64,000 bases of DNA, from the NCBI GenBank assembly GCA_964481425.1, contig CAYZTM010000006.1, forward strand, positions 1 through 64,000, given 5' to 3'. Below are positions 52,149-63,229 of this stretch, piece by piece (within the stretch, counting starts at the first letter, position 1; every line of letters starts with the position of its first letter). Position numbers and translations under genes: made by a program. Source of the stretch: MKUN01 sp964481425. Its GTDB lineage: Bacteria; Bacteroidota; Bacteroidia; Chitinophagales; Chitinophagaceae. The notes beneath the pieces were generated by a model. It made no database searches, had not been told where the DNA came from, and saw only the letters and a list, made by a program, of their open reading frames with translations.

Positions 52149-54908
52149 CTACCTGAGCAAGGTAAGATTGCCCTGGTAGTGCTCAGAACGGCCATCTTTA
52201 AAGCTTACGTCTATTACATAAACGTACACTCCGAATGGCTGGGGTGTATCGTTGAATTTACCGTCCCATCCACGGCCATCTGTATTGGTAGTTTTGAATA
52301 TCTCCTGGCCCCAACGGTTGTAAATGATCATTTTGAAATCTGTGACGCCCATCGACAATAAATTGCGCGGGAAGAAATAGTCATTGGTCCCATCACCGTT
52401 TGGTGTAAAGGAGTTAGGGATATCAATATAACAATCCTTCTTAACAGAAACAGTATCAGAATTGCTGCAACCGTCTATCGTCACAGTGGCGGAGTATTCC
52501 CCCGGTTCTGTTACATGGATATAATTGGTCTTTGCACCGGTATTCCACAACCAGCTTGCATTTGGATTACCGGAATTAATATGATCAACAAGCAATATAC
52601 TACCTGAATTAGGGCACATAGCAGTATCAGGGCCCAGGTTGACAATAGGATATGGGTGTACCACGATCTTTTTGACAGCGTAAGTATCCGGGCAATAGCT
52701 ATAGCTGACACTCAACTTAACATTATATATACCCGGAGCGTCGAATGCATGCGTAACAGGCCATTGGTTATAGCTGTATTGACCATCGGTAAAGTCCCAT
52801 GATATGCCAGTACTGCCGCGGTCCGGGAAATCAGCATCAAAGGAGACATCCTTACCCTGGCAAATAGTAGTGTCTGTCACATGTATAAATGCATAGGGGA
52901 TCGTATCTACCACGATAATATGATAAGCTGTGTCATGGCAAGAAAGGAAATCTGTAACTGCCAGCATGGTATTGTACACCCCTACATTATCATAAGTATG
53001 CGATGGGGGGCTCATGCTGCTATCTATGGTCCCATCTCCAAAATCCCACAAATAAGATACTGGTGGCGTAGCTACAGAGTTATTCGTGAAATCGATGGCG
53101 GAATGTTGGCAAATACTGTCCGTACTAACATCATAAATTGCTGCAAGGGGATGACTAAGGTCTATTTGCTTGGTAAGGCTGTCATTGCAAAGATTGTTCG
53201 TACTGTACAATGTCACATCATACTGCTGATGCACATTGTAAATATGTACCGGGCTCGATGTTGTGTCTTGAGGTGAATTGTCTCCAAAATTCCAGCCGAA
53301 GTAAAATCCTCCAATTGATGTATTCTGGAAGATCACAGTATCTGCTTCACACCCGAGATGTGCTACATAAGTATAATTAGCCTGGAAAGGAGGATCAACA
53401 ATATTGACATTTTCGGTATTAGATGTGCAGCCTCTGTAGGTAACATAGAAGGCATAGGCTCCTCCACCCAAACCGGATATCGTTATGTTTCCGGAGGCAT
53501 CAGCAACCATTTGTACAGTAGGTTGGGCTACATTGTTAAACGTGTAATGAATAGCATAAGTACTATCAGGGATAAGCCCTTGAAGGGTAACAGATGCATC
53601 CTGCGCCCCGCAAATGGACGGATCCACTTTTGTGAAACCGCCGATCGTAAGCACAGGATCCACCAACGTGAATGGACCAACCGGGTCGGACAAGCAGCCC
53701 GTAATCGTACTTACGATCAGGTTACTGTATGTACCGGCCCCAAGACCTGTTAACGTAATAACGCCAAAGGCATTCCCTACCAATATAACACCCGGTTGCG
53801 CTACATTATTAAAATTATAGTTAACGATGAATGAGTCACCCGGTATAACACCATGTAAGGAAATGGTACCATCGTGGTAACCACAACCTGTAGGATTGGT
53901 GAAAGCCGTAGAATCTATTACCGGCCCCGTACCGAGGCGTACGATCACACTATCAAGGTAAGTAAGGGAGTCGCAATTGGAACTTGCAACCGCTGTGACA
54001 TGATATACCGATTGTACAGTAGGACAAACTACAACATTGGTACTGGCTGTATCGCCGGTAGCAGTGTAAGTGCCTATAACATTATTGTTCGGGTCCGTCC
54101 AGGTAAATGTCCAGGTTGGTGAACCATTAGGTGTGAACCGCTTCCCGTCGCCCCCAACATCAGGTGTCCATTGGGTAGCATTCCTGCCGGCTACACATAA
54201 TGCCACAGTAGCGGTCTGATCTTCAATACCCTGAATGGCCTTTCCCCCATTCCAACCGGCGCATATTGGCTTAGTTTCAATAAATACATCTATCGCATAG
54301 GTACTTTCATAAAGCACTATCTGGTGTGTACCTATCAGGTTCGTGCAACTAAACTCCGGTATATCATACCAGGAAACGACGAAAGTACGGCATGGCGCAG
54401 TACCATATACGGCCCAGCGAATACCTGTAGCGGGAAGCATATCGTAATAGCAACCCATAATACAGTTCTTCATTGCAGTATTATTAACCGGAGCAGGACC
54501 GGGTATACTCCAGGGGCAATAGCCACCCGCATTAGCAATGTCAAAACATATCTGGCCATTAGAGCCTATAACGCATTGAGTATATTTGGTACCGAAATAA
54601 CAGAACGGGAAAGGAAGATCGATCACAGGACTGTAAATATCATCCTGGTTGGCAAGTATTTGCACCCCTGTATCGTACGCAGTAGGCAAATACGGTATAG
54701 TGGATATTGTATAATCTGAGGTAGACCTCAATGTAGTGGAGCCTGTTGCATATATCGTGGCGCAACCTCCGTTACAAATCGTAGTGTCACCCGAAGACGT
54801 AGAGGTAGTTGTATTGCCGGGGGGGCAGGGCAATGGCTGCCCTGACACGGTCAATACGCCTGCAAAAAGGAGAAGGAAAACTAGCTTTAGTGTAAGTATA
54901 TTTCTCAT
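52149..54908 (-). CDS. Secreted PKD-repeat protein with type B (gliding-motility) sorting domain
   Basis: 919 residues from the ATG at 54908, which starts the signal peptide; an ATG at 54977 would add 23 residues. After an N-terminal beta-rich domain (residues about 50-280) come two related modules of about 80 residues containing YNFNNVAQPGV and YTFNNVAQPTV, then three PKD-type repeats (FGWNFGDNSPQDTT, YLWDFGDGTIDSS, ISWDFTDGQYSYN). The end, DIPNSFTPNGDGTNDYFFPRN to GNLTLLR, is the type B C-terminal domain used by SprB-like adhesins. Likely a cell-surface adhesin or matrix protein exported by the type IX system. Confidence 0.92.
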   Translation of the reverse strand: MRNILTLKLVFLLLFAGVLTVSGQPLPCPPGNTTTSTSSGDTTICNGGCATIYATGSTTLRSTSDYTISTIPYLPTAYDTGVQILANQDDIYSPVIDLPFPFCYFGTKYTQCVIGSNGQICFDIANAGGYCPWSIPGPAPVNNTAMKNCIMGCYYDMLPATGIRWAVYGTAPCRTFVVSWYDIPEFSCTNLIGTHQIVLYESTYAIDVFIETKPICAGWNGGKAIQGIEDQTATVALCVAGRNATQWTPDVGGDGKRFTPNGSPTWTFTWTDPNNNVIGTYTATGDTASTNVVVCPTVQSVYHVTAVASSNCDSLTYLDSVIVRLGTGPVIDSTAFTNPTGCGYHDGTISLHGVIPGDSFIVNYNFNNVAQPGVILVGNAFGVITLTGLGAGTYSNLIVSTITGCLSDPVGPFTLVDPVLTIGGFTKVDPSICGAQDASVTLQGLIPDSTYAIHYTFNNVAQPTVQMVADASGNITISGLGGGAYAFYVTYRGCTSNTENVNIVDPPFQANYTYVAHLGCEADTVIFQNTSIGGFYFGWNFGDNSPQDTTSSPVHIYNVHQQYDVTLYSTNNLCNDSLTKQIDLSHPLAAIYDVSTDSICQHSAIDFTNNSVATPPVSYLWDFGDGTIDSSMSPPSHTYDNVGVYNTMLAVTDFLSCHDTAYHIIVVDTIPYAFIHVTDTTICQGKDVSFDADFPDRGSTGISWDFTDGQYSYNQWPVTHAFDAPGIYNVKLSVSYSYCPDTYAVKKIVVHPYPIVNLGPDTAMCPNSGSILLVDHINSGNPNASWLWNTGAKTNYIHVTEPGEYSATVTIDGCSNSDTVSVKKDCYIDIPNSFTPNGDGTNDYFFPRNLLSMGVTDFKMIIYNRWGQEIFKTTNTDGRGWDGKFNDTPQPFGVYVYVIDVSFKDGRSEHYQGNLTLLR

Positions 54909-55101
54909 AACATATACGAAGTAGTGGTACTTATATAGACTGCTTTTACTCCCTGTATCGTTTGGGGCAGGGAGCAAAAAAGGTATCGTAAATGTAACAA
55001 ATATTTAGCAGATTAATAATTCTTTTGTCGGGATAATCAATACCAAAAGTTAATAAATCATAACACCTGCCTTGCGAAAAAGGTATATGTATAACAAATA
55101 A

Positions 55102-57132
<2,031 letters not shown>

Positions 57133-57165
57133 GTTTTACAAATGTCCTGATTTTTATTAATCAAA

Positions 57166-57308
57166 ATGCCCGAATGCCCGGTTAGCGTGGAAAAACAAAA
57201 ATCGGGCATCAGATTTCAAGCAAGTTGTTGATAATAAGCAATTTGTACCAAAATCAGCATGCCCGATCGTGCCCTTTTTCGGGCTTTTTGCCGGACAAAT
57301 TGCCCGAT
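57166..57308. repeat. Cluster of (A)TGCCCGA motifs in direct and inverted order
   Basis: ATGCCCGA at 57166-57173, ATGCCCGG at 57174-57181, ATCGGGCAT at 57201-57209 (inverted), ATGCCCGAT at 57259-57267 and TGCCCGAT at 57301-57308. The 57201 and 57259 copies form a perfect 9-bp inverted repeat. A possible operator or folded 5' leader for uvrB; function unknown. Confidence 0.6.
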
Positions 57309-57410
57309 ACCATATCTGATGGTTTTAAGCCTTAGCAACCGCTTCCGGCACTAAGCAAGTTACACTCTTCGAAGGGGCCATTCCAAATAATGATATCCAC
57401 ATTTTTCGCC

Positions 57411-57447
57411 AAAAAAAGATGTGCCACACCTTATCGGTATGGCACAT
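57411..57447 (-). terminator. Terminator after the TPR gene
   Basis: Twelve-base arms ATGTGCCACACC (57419-57430) and GGTATGGCACAT (57436-57447) with one wobble on the minus strand and a five-base loop, followed there by seven T residues. Confidence 0.88.
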
Positions 57448-57469
57448 GCACGGTAGTTAAATTGGTCAA

Positions 57470-59065
57470 TTATTTCTTGCCTTTGGCAGCCTTTTCGACA
57501 TCTTCGATCTGCTTCAGCAGGCCGTCCTCAGGATCTATGGCCCTAAGCAGGTCTTTATATTTCTGCTCGGCTTCCTTATCTTTCTTATTGTAGTTGCACA
57601 GCAGCAGGTATTCATAAGCCAGCTTGGTGTCGTTCTTCTTTTCTGCTTTTTCCTGGTCAGGTATCATATCCAGCCATTTGGAGAAGAAGGGACCGGCAAG
57701 ACATTCTTTCGCCTCAGGGTCTTGCGCTGCAGCTACGCGGCCCTGCCAGTACACGGCCGATGGCTGCTCAGGGTGCTTTTGTGAATAGCGCTCACCCTCT
57801 TTTGCCGCATCATCATAATCTTTGGCATAATAGAACATCACCACATCCCAGAAATAATCCAGTGGTTGCGTCTCAGGATATTCCTGTACCAGTCTCTTAT
57901 ACCACTGCGCCGATTTCAGATATTCCTTGCGGTCTTTGAAGGCCTCGGCGATCTGGCGGTAAGTATCAGACTTGTCTTTAGCCGTGTCTATCTGTATAGC
58001 TTTATTGAAATAAGTATCAGCGGAGTCATATTGGCTGTTGAACAGGAACGCCTTACCATATTTAGTGTAATCGATAGGCGCTATGCGTTTCGGTGGACAA
58101 TTGAAATAAGTTTTCAGGTCATTCAACGATGCTACGGTATCACCCGTTTCCAGTTCACTGAACCCTTTGATGCCATATATATTGCAGTTCTTCTTTCCTT
58201 TAGCCAGCATTTCGTTCGCCTTCTGCACGGCTCCTGCATAGTCTTTCGACAGATACAGTATCTCCAGCATCCTGTCTTCTGCATCTTTTACATTGCAGGC
58301 CAGGTCGAGGTAGCGCTGCATATTCTGCTTAGCAAGATCGTATTTACCACTCCAGAAATAGGCATAGCCAAGGTCCTTATAAGGTAACGGATTTTCAGGG
58401 TCTGCTTCCTTAGCCTTATTGAAATTATCTAACGCGAGCTGATAATTCTTAGCATCGTACCATAACTTACCAATCCTTGCATAAGCTAAAGAATTCTTAG
58501 TGTCTTTATCTACTATATGCTCATAGTTATTCATGGCCTCGCCGCCACCGCCTTGTATCTTTTGATAAGCATCCCCCATTGAGAGATGAATGTCCGCATT
58601 GTCATTGGCGTCTTTCGATTCCAGTGCTTTCTTCAGCCAATCTATAGCCTGTTGATAGTTACCGCCATCGGTATAAGTAACAGCATCTGCTGCAAAAAGA
58701 AGCGGCTCCCAATCCTTCCTTTTTGCCTTGTCGGCAACCGCATTTGCTATCTGCATACCCTGGGTAGGATTCTTTTTCTCAAAGGCTATACGTGCAGTAC
58801 CTGCCATATTAGCCGGGTCTTCGGGATACTTGGCAAATGTGGCTTGCGCTGCATCCAGAGTACCTTCTTCTTCATGATACAAGCCGATCTGAGAAAGGCC
58901 AATGTAATAGTTTGCCCTCGGATCATTCGCGGCCAGGGGAGTTAACATGTCTATCGCCTTTTTATAACACTCATACCTGTACATTTTCTTCCCTTCGTCG
59001 AGCGATTGTGCCTTAAGTCCTGCAGCTAACATAAGCGCTGCAATAAATACGATTGTTCTTTTCAT
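57470..59065 (-). CDS. Exported TPR-repeat protein
   Basis: 531 residues. Signal peptide ending AGLKAQ, then about ten TPR units over the whole length (e.g. LAYARIGKLWYDAKNYQLALDNFNKAKEADP cut into helix pairs; YKDLGYAYFWSGKYDLAKQNMQRYLDLA). A Lys/Glu-rich C-terminus (EDVEKAAKGKK). TPR arrays bind protein partners, here in the periplasm. The gene follows a PstS-like lipoprotein gene by 87 bases on the same strand; in many Bacteroidota similar pairs lie beside exbB/exbD/tonB genes, but those are not present in this window. Confidence 0.85.
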   Translation of the reverse strand: MKRTIVFIAALMLAAGLKAQSLDEGKKMYRYECYKKAIDMLTPLAANDPRANYYIGLSQIGLYHEEEGTLDAAQATFAKYPEDPANMAGTARIAFEKKNPTQGMQIANAVADKAKRKDWEPLLFAADAVTYTDGGNYQQAIDWLKKALESKDANDNADIHLSMGDAYQKIQGGGGEAMNNYEHIVDKDTKNSLAYARIGKLWYDAKNYQLALDNFNKAKEADPENPLPYKDLGYAYFWSGKYDLAKQNMQRYLDLACNVKDAEDRMLEILYLSKDYAGAVQKANEMLAKGKKNCNIYGIKGFSELETGDTVASLNDLKTYFNCPPKRIAPIDYTKYGKAFLFNSQYDSADTYFNKAIQIDTAKDKSDTYRQIAEAFKDRKEYLKSAQWYKRLVQEYPETQPLDYFWDVVMFYYAKDYDDAAKEGERYSQKHPEQPSAVYWQGRVAAAQDPEAKECLAGPFFSKWLDMIPDQEKAEKKNDTKLAYEYLLLCNYNKKDKEAEQKYKDLLRAIDPEDGLLKQIEDVEKAAKGKK

Positions 59066-59152
59066 TTTGTACTAATAATTGTAGCGTAGCGCTATTTAAT
59101 ATCTCAAACGTTTTTATACAGTAATTATTTCAAGCAATTTGTCATAATACTA

Positions 59153-60076
59153 TCATTGGTTTATAGCAGCATCCCTTATTACAATGTTCATTTGCAAAGG
59201 GAAAAGATGAGCGTGCGCAAAAATAAGTTGGCCACGGCCCTCATACAAGAAATTTGCAAATCCCGTGCCGAGTCCGGGATAGGTTTCGCGGTGGATGTAA
59301 TATAGCTTGCGTGTGAAGGGGTACAATTTCAATGCAATATATGCCTGGTAAGGCTTATAGGCCCTGGCGGCACTATCATTGTATATAGCGGCCACTTTTA
59401 TCTTATTAATAAATTCGTCAGCGCCGGCACTGTCATTGCCTGTGCTCACATAGCCCAAACCCACAAAACCGATAGCATCCGGGTTTTTAGATACATAATC
59501 TATTACTTCTTCATTGCTTTTTGCAGCAAACACATTAGCTCCGAGCTTCTGACCGGCCAATAATGAATCCTGTATATACCGCACTGTACTGGAACCCTGG
59601 TTATCAAAGACAACTGTGTATTTCTTCTTATACACCCCCGTCAGTATGCCTTTAACACTGTTTACATCGAGCACTGTATCGGGAGATGAAGGGTTGAGGA
59701 CAATAGCTACGGCATCCTTAGCCAGTGAAATGGTTGTGGGTACCACCTGGTTTTGTTCGCAGTATTTTTTTTCTTCAGCAGACAACTCACGCGTCACGAG
59801 GATAAGCCTTGCTTTATTATCGAAGAAATCCTTGAAACAGTCCGATTCCGGTTTGTAATGAGGGGTAACTTTTGCCTCGGGGAAACTGCTGTCGAAAACC
59901 TTAAGTTCCTGTTCGATAACAGGCCGGTACGTCTCATCAACAGAAATGTCGATAGCACCTGAACTTAAGGTATCAGGATGCTTTGGCGCGTTATTACCGC
60001 AACCGGTTAACATATAACAAGTAATGGCCGCGGCAATAATATTTCTGTAACAAAGCATTTGGGCAATTTTAGACAT
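59153..60076 (-). CDS. PstS-like phosphate-binding lipoprotein
   Basis: 307 residues, lipoprotein signal ending YMLTGC (Cys26 from the ATG at 60076; an ATG at 60058 is also possible). The mature part is a type II periplasmic binding protein of the PBP-like (PstS) family: GAIDISVDETYRPVIEQEL, FVGLGYVSTG and DNQGSSTVRYIQDSL, the last resembling the SGT(S)xxF phosphate-binding turn. No pstC, pstA or pstB genes are nearby, so it may not serve a standard phosphate ABC importer. Confidence 0.82.
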   Translation of the reverse strand: MSKIAQMLCYRNIIAAAITCYMLTGCGNNAPKHPDTLSSGAIDISVDETYRPVIEQELKVFDSSFPEAKVTPHYKPESDCFKDFFDNKARLILVTRELSAEEKKYCEQNQVVPTTISLAKDAVAIVLNPSSPDTVLDVNSVKGILTGVYKKKYTVVFDNQGSSTVRYIQDSLLAGQKLGANVFAAKSNEEVIDYVSKNPDAIGFVGLGYVSTGNDSAGADEFINKIKVAAIYNDSAARAYKPYQAYIALKLYPFTRKLYYIHRETYPGLGTGFANFLYEGRGQLIFAHAHLFPLQMNIVIRDAAINQ

Positions 60077-60141
60077 TATCTGTATAAAAAATCGTGCTGT
60101 CGAATATGTTGTAACAATAATTTAACGCAAAGTCGTTAACC

Positions 60142-60411
60142 CTATTCGTTACCGGCCTTCAGTTCCCTGGCACCACGCCAGATACGAAACACCCCATAGA
60201 CCAGCAATAAACCGCCTAATGCATATGCTATGCCATTAGACAATTCAATAGTACCAAAAGTCTTTACCCAAAGTAACAACACTGCTATTATGATATAAAC
60301 TATGCCCATACCAATATGCTGCATAGCGCGTATGCGTTGCCAGTTAAGGCCCTTCTTCCTGTTACTATCTTCAGCAGCCATTTTATCAGGATTTTTTCGA
60401 GGTGCAAACAT
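60142..60411 (-). CDS. Small two-helix membrane protein of unknown function
   Basis: 89 residues: a basic N-terminus (APRKNPDKMAAEDSNRKKG), two membrane helices (about 31-48 and 57-75) with a short loop, and a charged tail (RIWRGARELKAGNE). Both ends are predicted inside. I do not recognise a family. It could share a promoter region with the PstS-like gene (65-base gap). Confidence 0.65.
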   Translation of the reverse strand: MFAPRKNPDKMAAEDSNRKKGLNWQRIRAMQHIGMGIVYIIIAVLLLWVKTFGTIELSNGIAYALGGLLLVYGVFRIWRGARELKAGNE

Positions 60412-60786
60412 AAAGGATTAATACTAAATAATAAGACGCGGAATGGTATCATAATCCATAAAGAGGCAGTATGTAGGTCATTTAGAATATATTAGAATAA
60501 AAAAATACATTAAATACTGATTTTAAATTATCTAACTCACTTACTTCATATAGCGGGAAAAATATTTCAAAACATACCAAACCCTACAAGCCGGGCATGG
60601 TATCTACAATAGTATCGCGAGCATCTACCAAGACTATTTCACAAAAAAAATCAGGATGCATTAAGCAGATATTTACATTGTTAATAAATAAATATTTTTT
60701 TAACTTTTTTTAAAAAATTCATTTGGATATATAAGAAGATTCCTTATTTTCGTAAAGCCATACTCTTTGGTAAAAATCTTAATGTT
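60412..60786. other. AT-rich gap with divergent promoters
   Basis: No gene is visible in these 375 bases. The right end holds the promoter of the 60787 gene; runs of A and T around 60690-60715 may act as an upstream activating stretch. No clear element for the leftward small gene. Confidence 0.5.
60722..60752 (+). promoter_or_regulatory. Promoter of the 60787-63159 gene
   Basis: TTTG at 60722-60725, 19 bases, then TATTTTCG at 60745-60752, one base off the TAnnTTTG consensus. The ATG lies 34 bases further on. Confidence 0.6.
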
Positions 60787-63159
60787 ATGAAATCAACACT
60801 TACTTTACTTTCATCTTTCAGGCTATTAGTACTGGCAGCCTGTTTCTCCCTCTTACAGTACAATGCCAGCGGACAATGTGCCTGGTATATCGTTAACAGT
60901 AACCCTTGGGGGCAGACCTTCAACATCACCGCTATGAACAACGTGTATGGTGTGGGTAACTGGCAACAGCAATCGTATACTGCAGCAAACCCCGCTGTCG
61001 TTTTCGCGCCCTCCAGTTGCATGGTATTTCTTGAAGGTAGTGACGGCAATGCAGTAGCGATGAATACCTTTATTACCGCAAATATCTCAGCAATAGAGAC
61101 TTGGGTAAACCAGGGCGGTCGCTTGTTTTTCAACTCTGCCCCTAACCAGGGTGGCAATATGAACTGGGGCTTTGGTGGCACAATGCTACAATATCCCCCA
61201 TCATATTATACCACTGCAGATGCAGTATCGCCAACCAACCCGATATTCTTAGGCCCATACCTGCCAACAGCCACAAGCTATACCGGTAACTATTTTGCAC
61301 ATGCATGGATAGACGGTGTAGGAACTACCGACCTGATAAATGGCACTATAGGTTATCCTGTACACCCGGTATGCTCTGAAAAGCTTTGGGGCACAGGTAT
61401 AGCTTTCTTCGGTTCAATGACGCAGCCAAACTGGTGGCAGCCTCAACCACAGGGCCCGAATCTCTGGTATAACATTATCTACTACATAGCTAACATACAG
61501 TTGACCAGCCTTACCAGCACTATCCCGCTGAACTCATATTGCGGTGGCGAGACATTCACAATGAGCTATAGTTCAAGCGGACTTACCTTCGTAGGCGGCA
61601 ACAACTTCAATGTAGAACTTAGTGATGCCACAGGTTCTTTTGCCACACCTACTGTGATCGGCACATTGACCTCTGCAGCCACTACAGGTACCATTAGCTG
61701 TACGATACCGGCAAATACGCCGACAGGTACAGGCTATAGGATCCGCACCGTATCTGACAACCCTGTATTTACAGGTGCTAACAACGGTACAGATATCACT
61801 ATTACTACCCCCGTATATACTACGATGGACATAAGTGTATCTCCCGGCGATGGAATTTGCACAGGTACTCCCGCCACCTTTACTGCCAACTATACCGGCG
61901 GTGGACCGACTCCTAACTTCCAGTGGTATAAGAACAATCTTCCCGTAGGTGGCAATAGCCCTACCTACACTGATAACGCAATAAATGATGGTGATGTTTA
62001 CTACTGCGTGTACACAAGCAGCGCCCTTTGCGCAACACCGGTGAACATAACCAGCAACTACATAACCATGACGGTTGCAGACCCTTCAACTCCCACGATC
62101 ATAGTATACGCTTCTCCCAGCGATACTATATGCCCCGGCACAACGGTAGACTTTGCAACACTTATTACTCATGGTGGCCCTGCACCGACATATCAATGGA
62201 CAAAGAACGGCAACCCCGTAGGCGGTAATAGTCCGACTTACACGGATAATACTCTTGCTGATGGAGACATCGTCGAATGTTCATTAACCAGCAGTGCTGC
62301 ATGCGTTACACCGGTAACAACTTCCAGCAACCAGATGAACACCAAGATAGTTAACAGCGGTTTCCTTGCAGGCAATATCAGCTACCCGGTAACTAAGCAG
62401 ATAGTAATGTCGAACTACACATATACTGTCAGCGATGCAGAATGTAACCTGATGGCAACTATCGCTCCTACAGGTGCTGCTCCGATACATGATATCACCA
62501 ATGTATCAGTTTCGCTTTCTCAATCCGAAAACACCTTCAATGGTCAGCCATATGTAAAACGTCACTGGGATATCAATCCTGTGATGAACGAGGAAACATC
62601 TACAGCTACCATAACCATCTATGCTTACCAGTCTGAATTTGACAGCTACAATGTGCTGGCAACCGGATGGGGCTTCCCGCTGCTGCCGTCAAACCCGACT
62701 GATGCAGCCGGTATGGCTAATGTAAGGGTAACACAGTTCCATGGTATAGGTAATGTGCCTCAGAACTACCCTGGTCCTGAAGTTGTATTAACACCAACAT
62801 CGGTAACATGGGATACTGTTTACCACTGGTGGGCAATAACTTTCCCTGTAACTGGGTTCAGCGGTTTCTATATACATACCACAAATGGTCCGCTTAGTGT
62901 AAGCAATGCAGGCAATGCAGACTTCTCAGTACATGCATATCCTAACCCTGTAGAAAATACACTGACTGTAAATGTAACCGGCACACGCAGCAACAATGCT
63001 TACCTGAGCCTTACAGATGCAACCGGTAAACTGGTACAGAAAGTACAGGTTACCGATAACACAACTCATATTGACATGAGCCATGTTGCTTCAGGGTTGT
63101 ACCTCATCAAATACACTGATGATGCAAGGACTGAAACACTCAAGGTTACTAAACAATAA
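60787..63159 (+). CDS. Large secreted Ig-repeat protein with type A type IX sorting domain
   Basis: 790 residues. Signal peptide ending NASGQ. Residues about 30-235 form a domain I do not recognise, rich in Trp, Asn and Gly (FINSAP-like FFNSAPNQGGNMNWGFGG; a possible ThuA-like or C-terminal-hydrolase-like fold cannot be told). Residues about 349-431 and 439-522 are two similar Ig-like modules (FQWYKNNLPVGGNSPTYTDN and YQWTKNGNPVGGNSPTYTDN). After a beta-rich region the C-terminus (VHAYPNPVENTLTVNV to LKVTKQ) is a type A sorting domain. A surface or secreted protein with its own promoter and terminator. Confidence 0.88.
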   Translation: MKSTLTLLSSFRLLVLAACFSLLQYNASGQCAWYIVNSNPWGQTFNITAMNNVYGVGNWQQQSYTAANPAVVFAPSSCMVFLEGSDGNAVAMNTFITANISAIETWVNQGGRLFFNSAPNQGGNMNWGFGGTMLQYPPSYYTTADAVSPTNPIFLGPYLPTATSYTGNYFAHAWIDGVGTTDLINGTIGYPVHPVCSEKLWGTGIAFFGSMTQPNWWQPQPQGPNLWYNIIYYIANIQLTSLTSTIPLNSYCGGETFTMSYSSSGLTFVGGNNFNVELSDATGSFATPTVIGTLTSAATTGTISCTIPANTPTGTGYRIRTVSDNPVFTGANNGTDITITTPVYTTMDISVSPGDGICTGTPATFTANYTGGGPTPNFQWYKNNLPVGGNSPTYTDNAINDGDVYYCVYTSSALCATPVNITSNYITMTVADPSTPTIIVYASPSDTICPGTTVDFATLITHGGPAPTYQWTKNGNPVGGNSPTYTDNTLADGDIVECSLTSSAACVTPVTTSSNQMNTKIVNSGFLAGNISYPVTKQIVMSNYTYTVSDAECNLMATIAPTGAAPIHDITNVSVSLSQSENTFNGQPYVKRHWDINPVMNEETSTATITIYAYQSEFDSYNVLATGWGFPLLPSNPTDAAGMANVRVTQFHGIGNVPQNYPGPEVVLTPTSVTWDTVYHWWAITFPVTGFSGFYIHTTNGPLSVSNAGNADFSVHAYPNPVENTLTVNVTGTRSNNAYLSLTDATGKLVQKVQVTDNTTHIDMSHVASGLYLIKYTDDARTETLKVTKQ
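61831..62355 (+). repeat. Tandem Ig-like module duplication
   Basis: Two in-frame modules (61831-62079 and about 62101-62355) share the pattern QW-K-N-PVGGNSPTYTDN, DGD, SS-A-C-TPV. Their nucleotide sequences have drifted, so the duplication is not recent. Confidence 0.75.
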
Positions 63160-63178
63160 GACACGATAAGTTCTAAAA

Positions 63179-63213
63179 GGAACGCCCCGCAATGCGGGGC
63201 GTTCCTTTTTTTT
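63179..63213. terminator. Bidirectional terminator between 60787-63159 and mqnC
   Basis: Perfect 12-bp arms GGAACGCCCCGC (63179-63190) and GCGGGGCGTTCC (63194-63205), three-base loop, eight T residues to the right and AAAA to the left. Confidence 0.93.
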
Positions 63214-63229
63214 ATTCAATTACATAAGC

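Larger units (their letters stand above)
57133..57469. other. Gap between uvrB and the TPR gene: repeat motifs and a terminator
   Basis: No gene is visible. The half next to uvrB holds several copies of an ATGCCCGA-type motif (separate entry), and the half next to the TPR gene holds a strong minus-strand terminator. I could not find a TAnnTTTG element for uvrB here. Confidence 0.6.
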
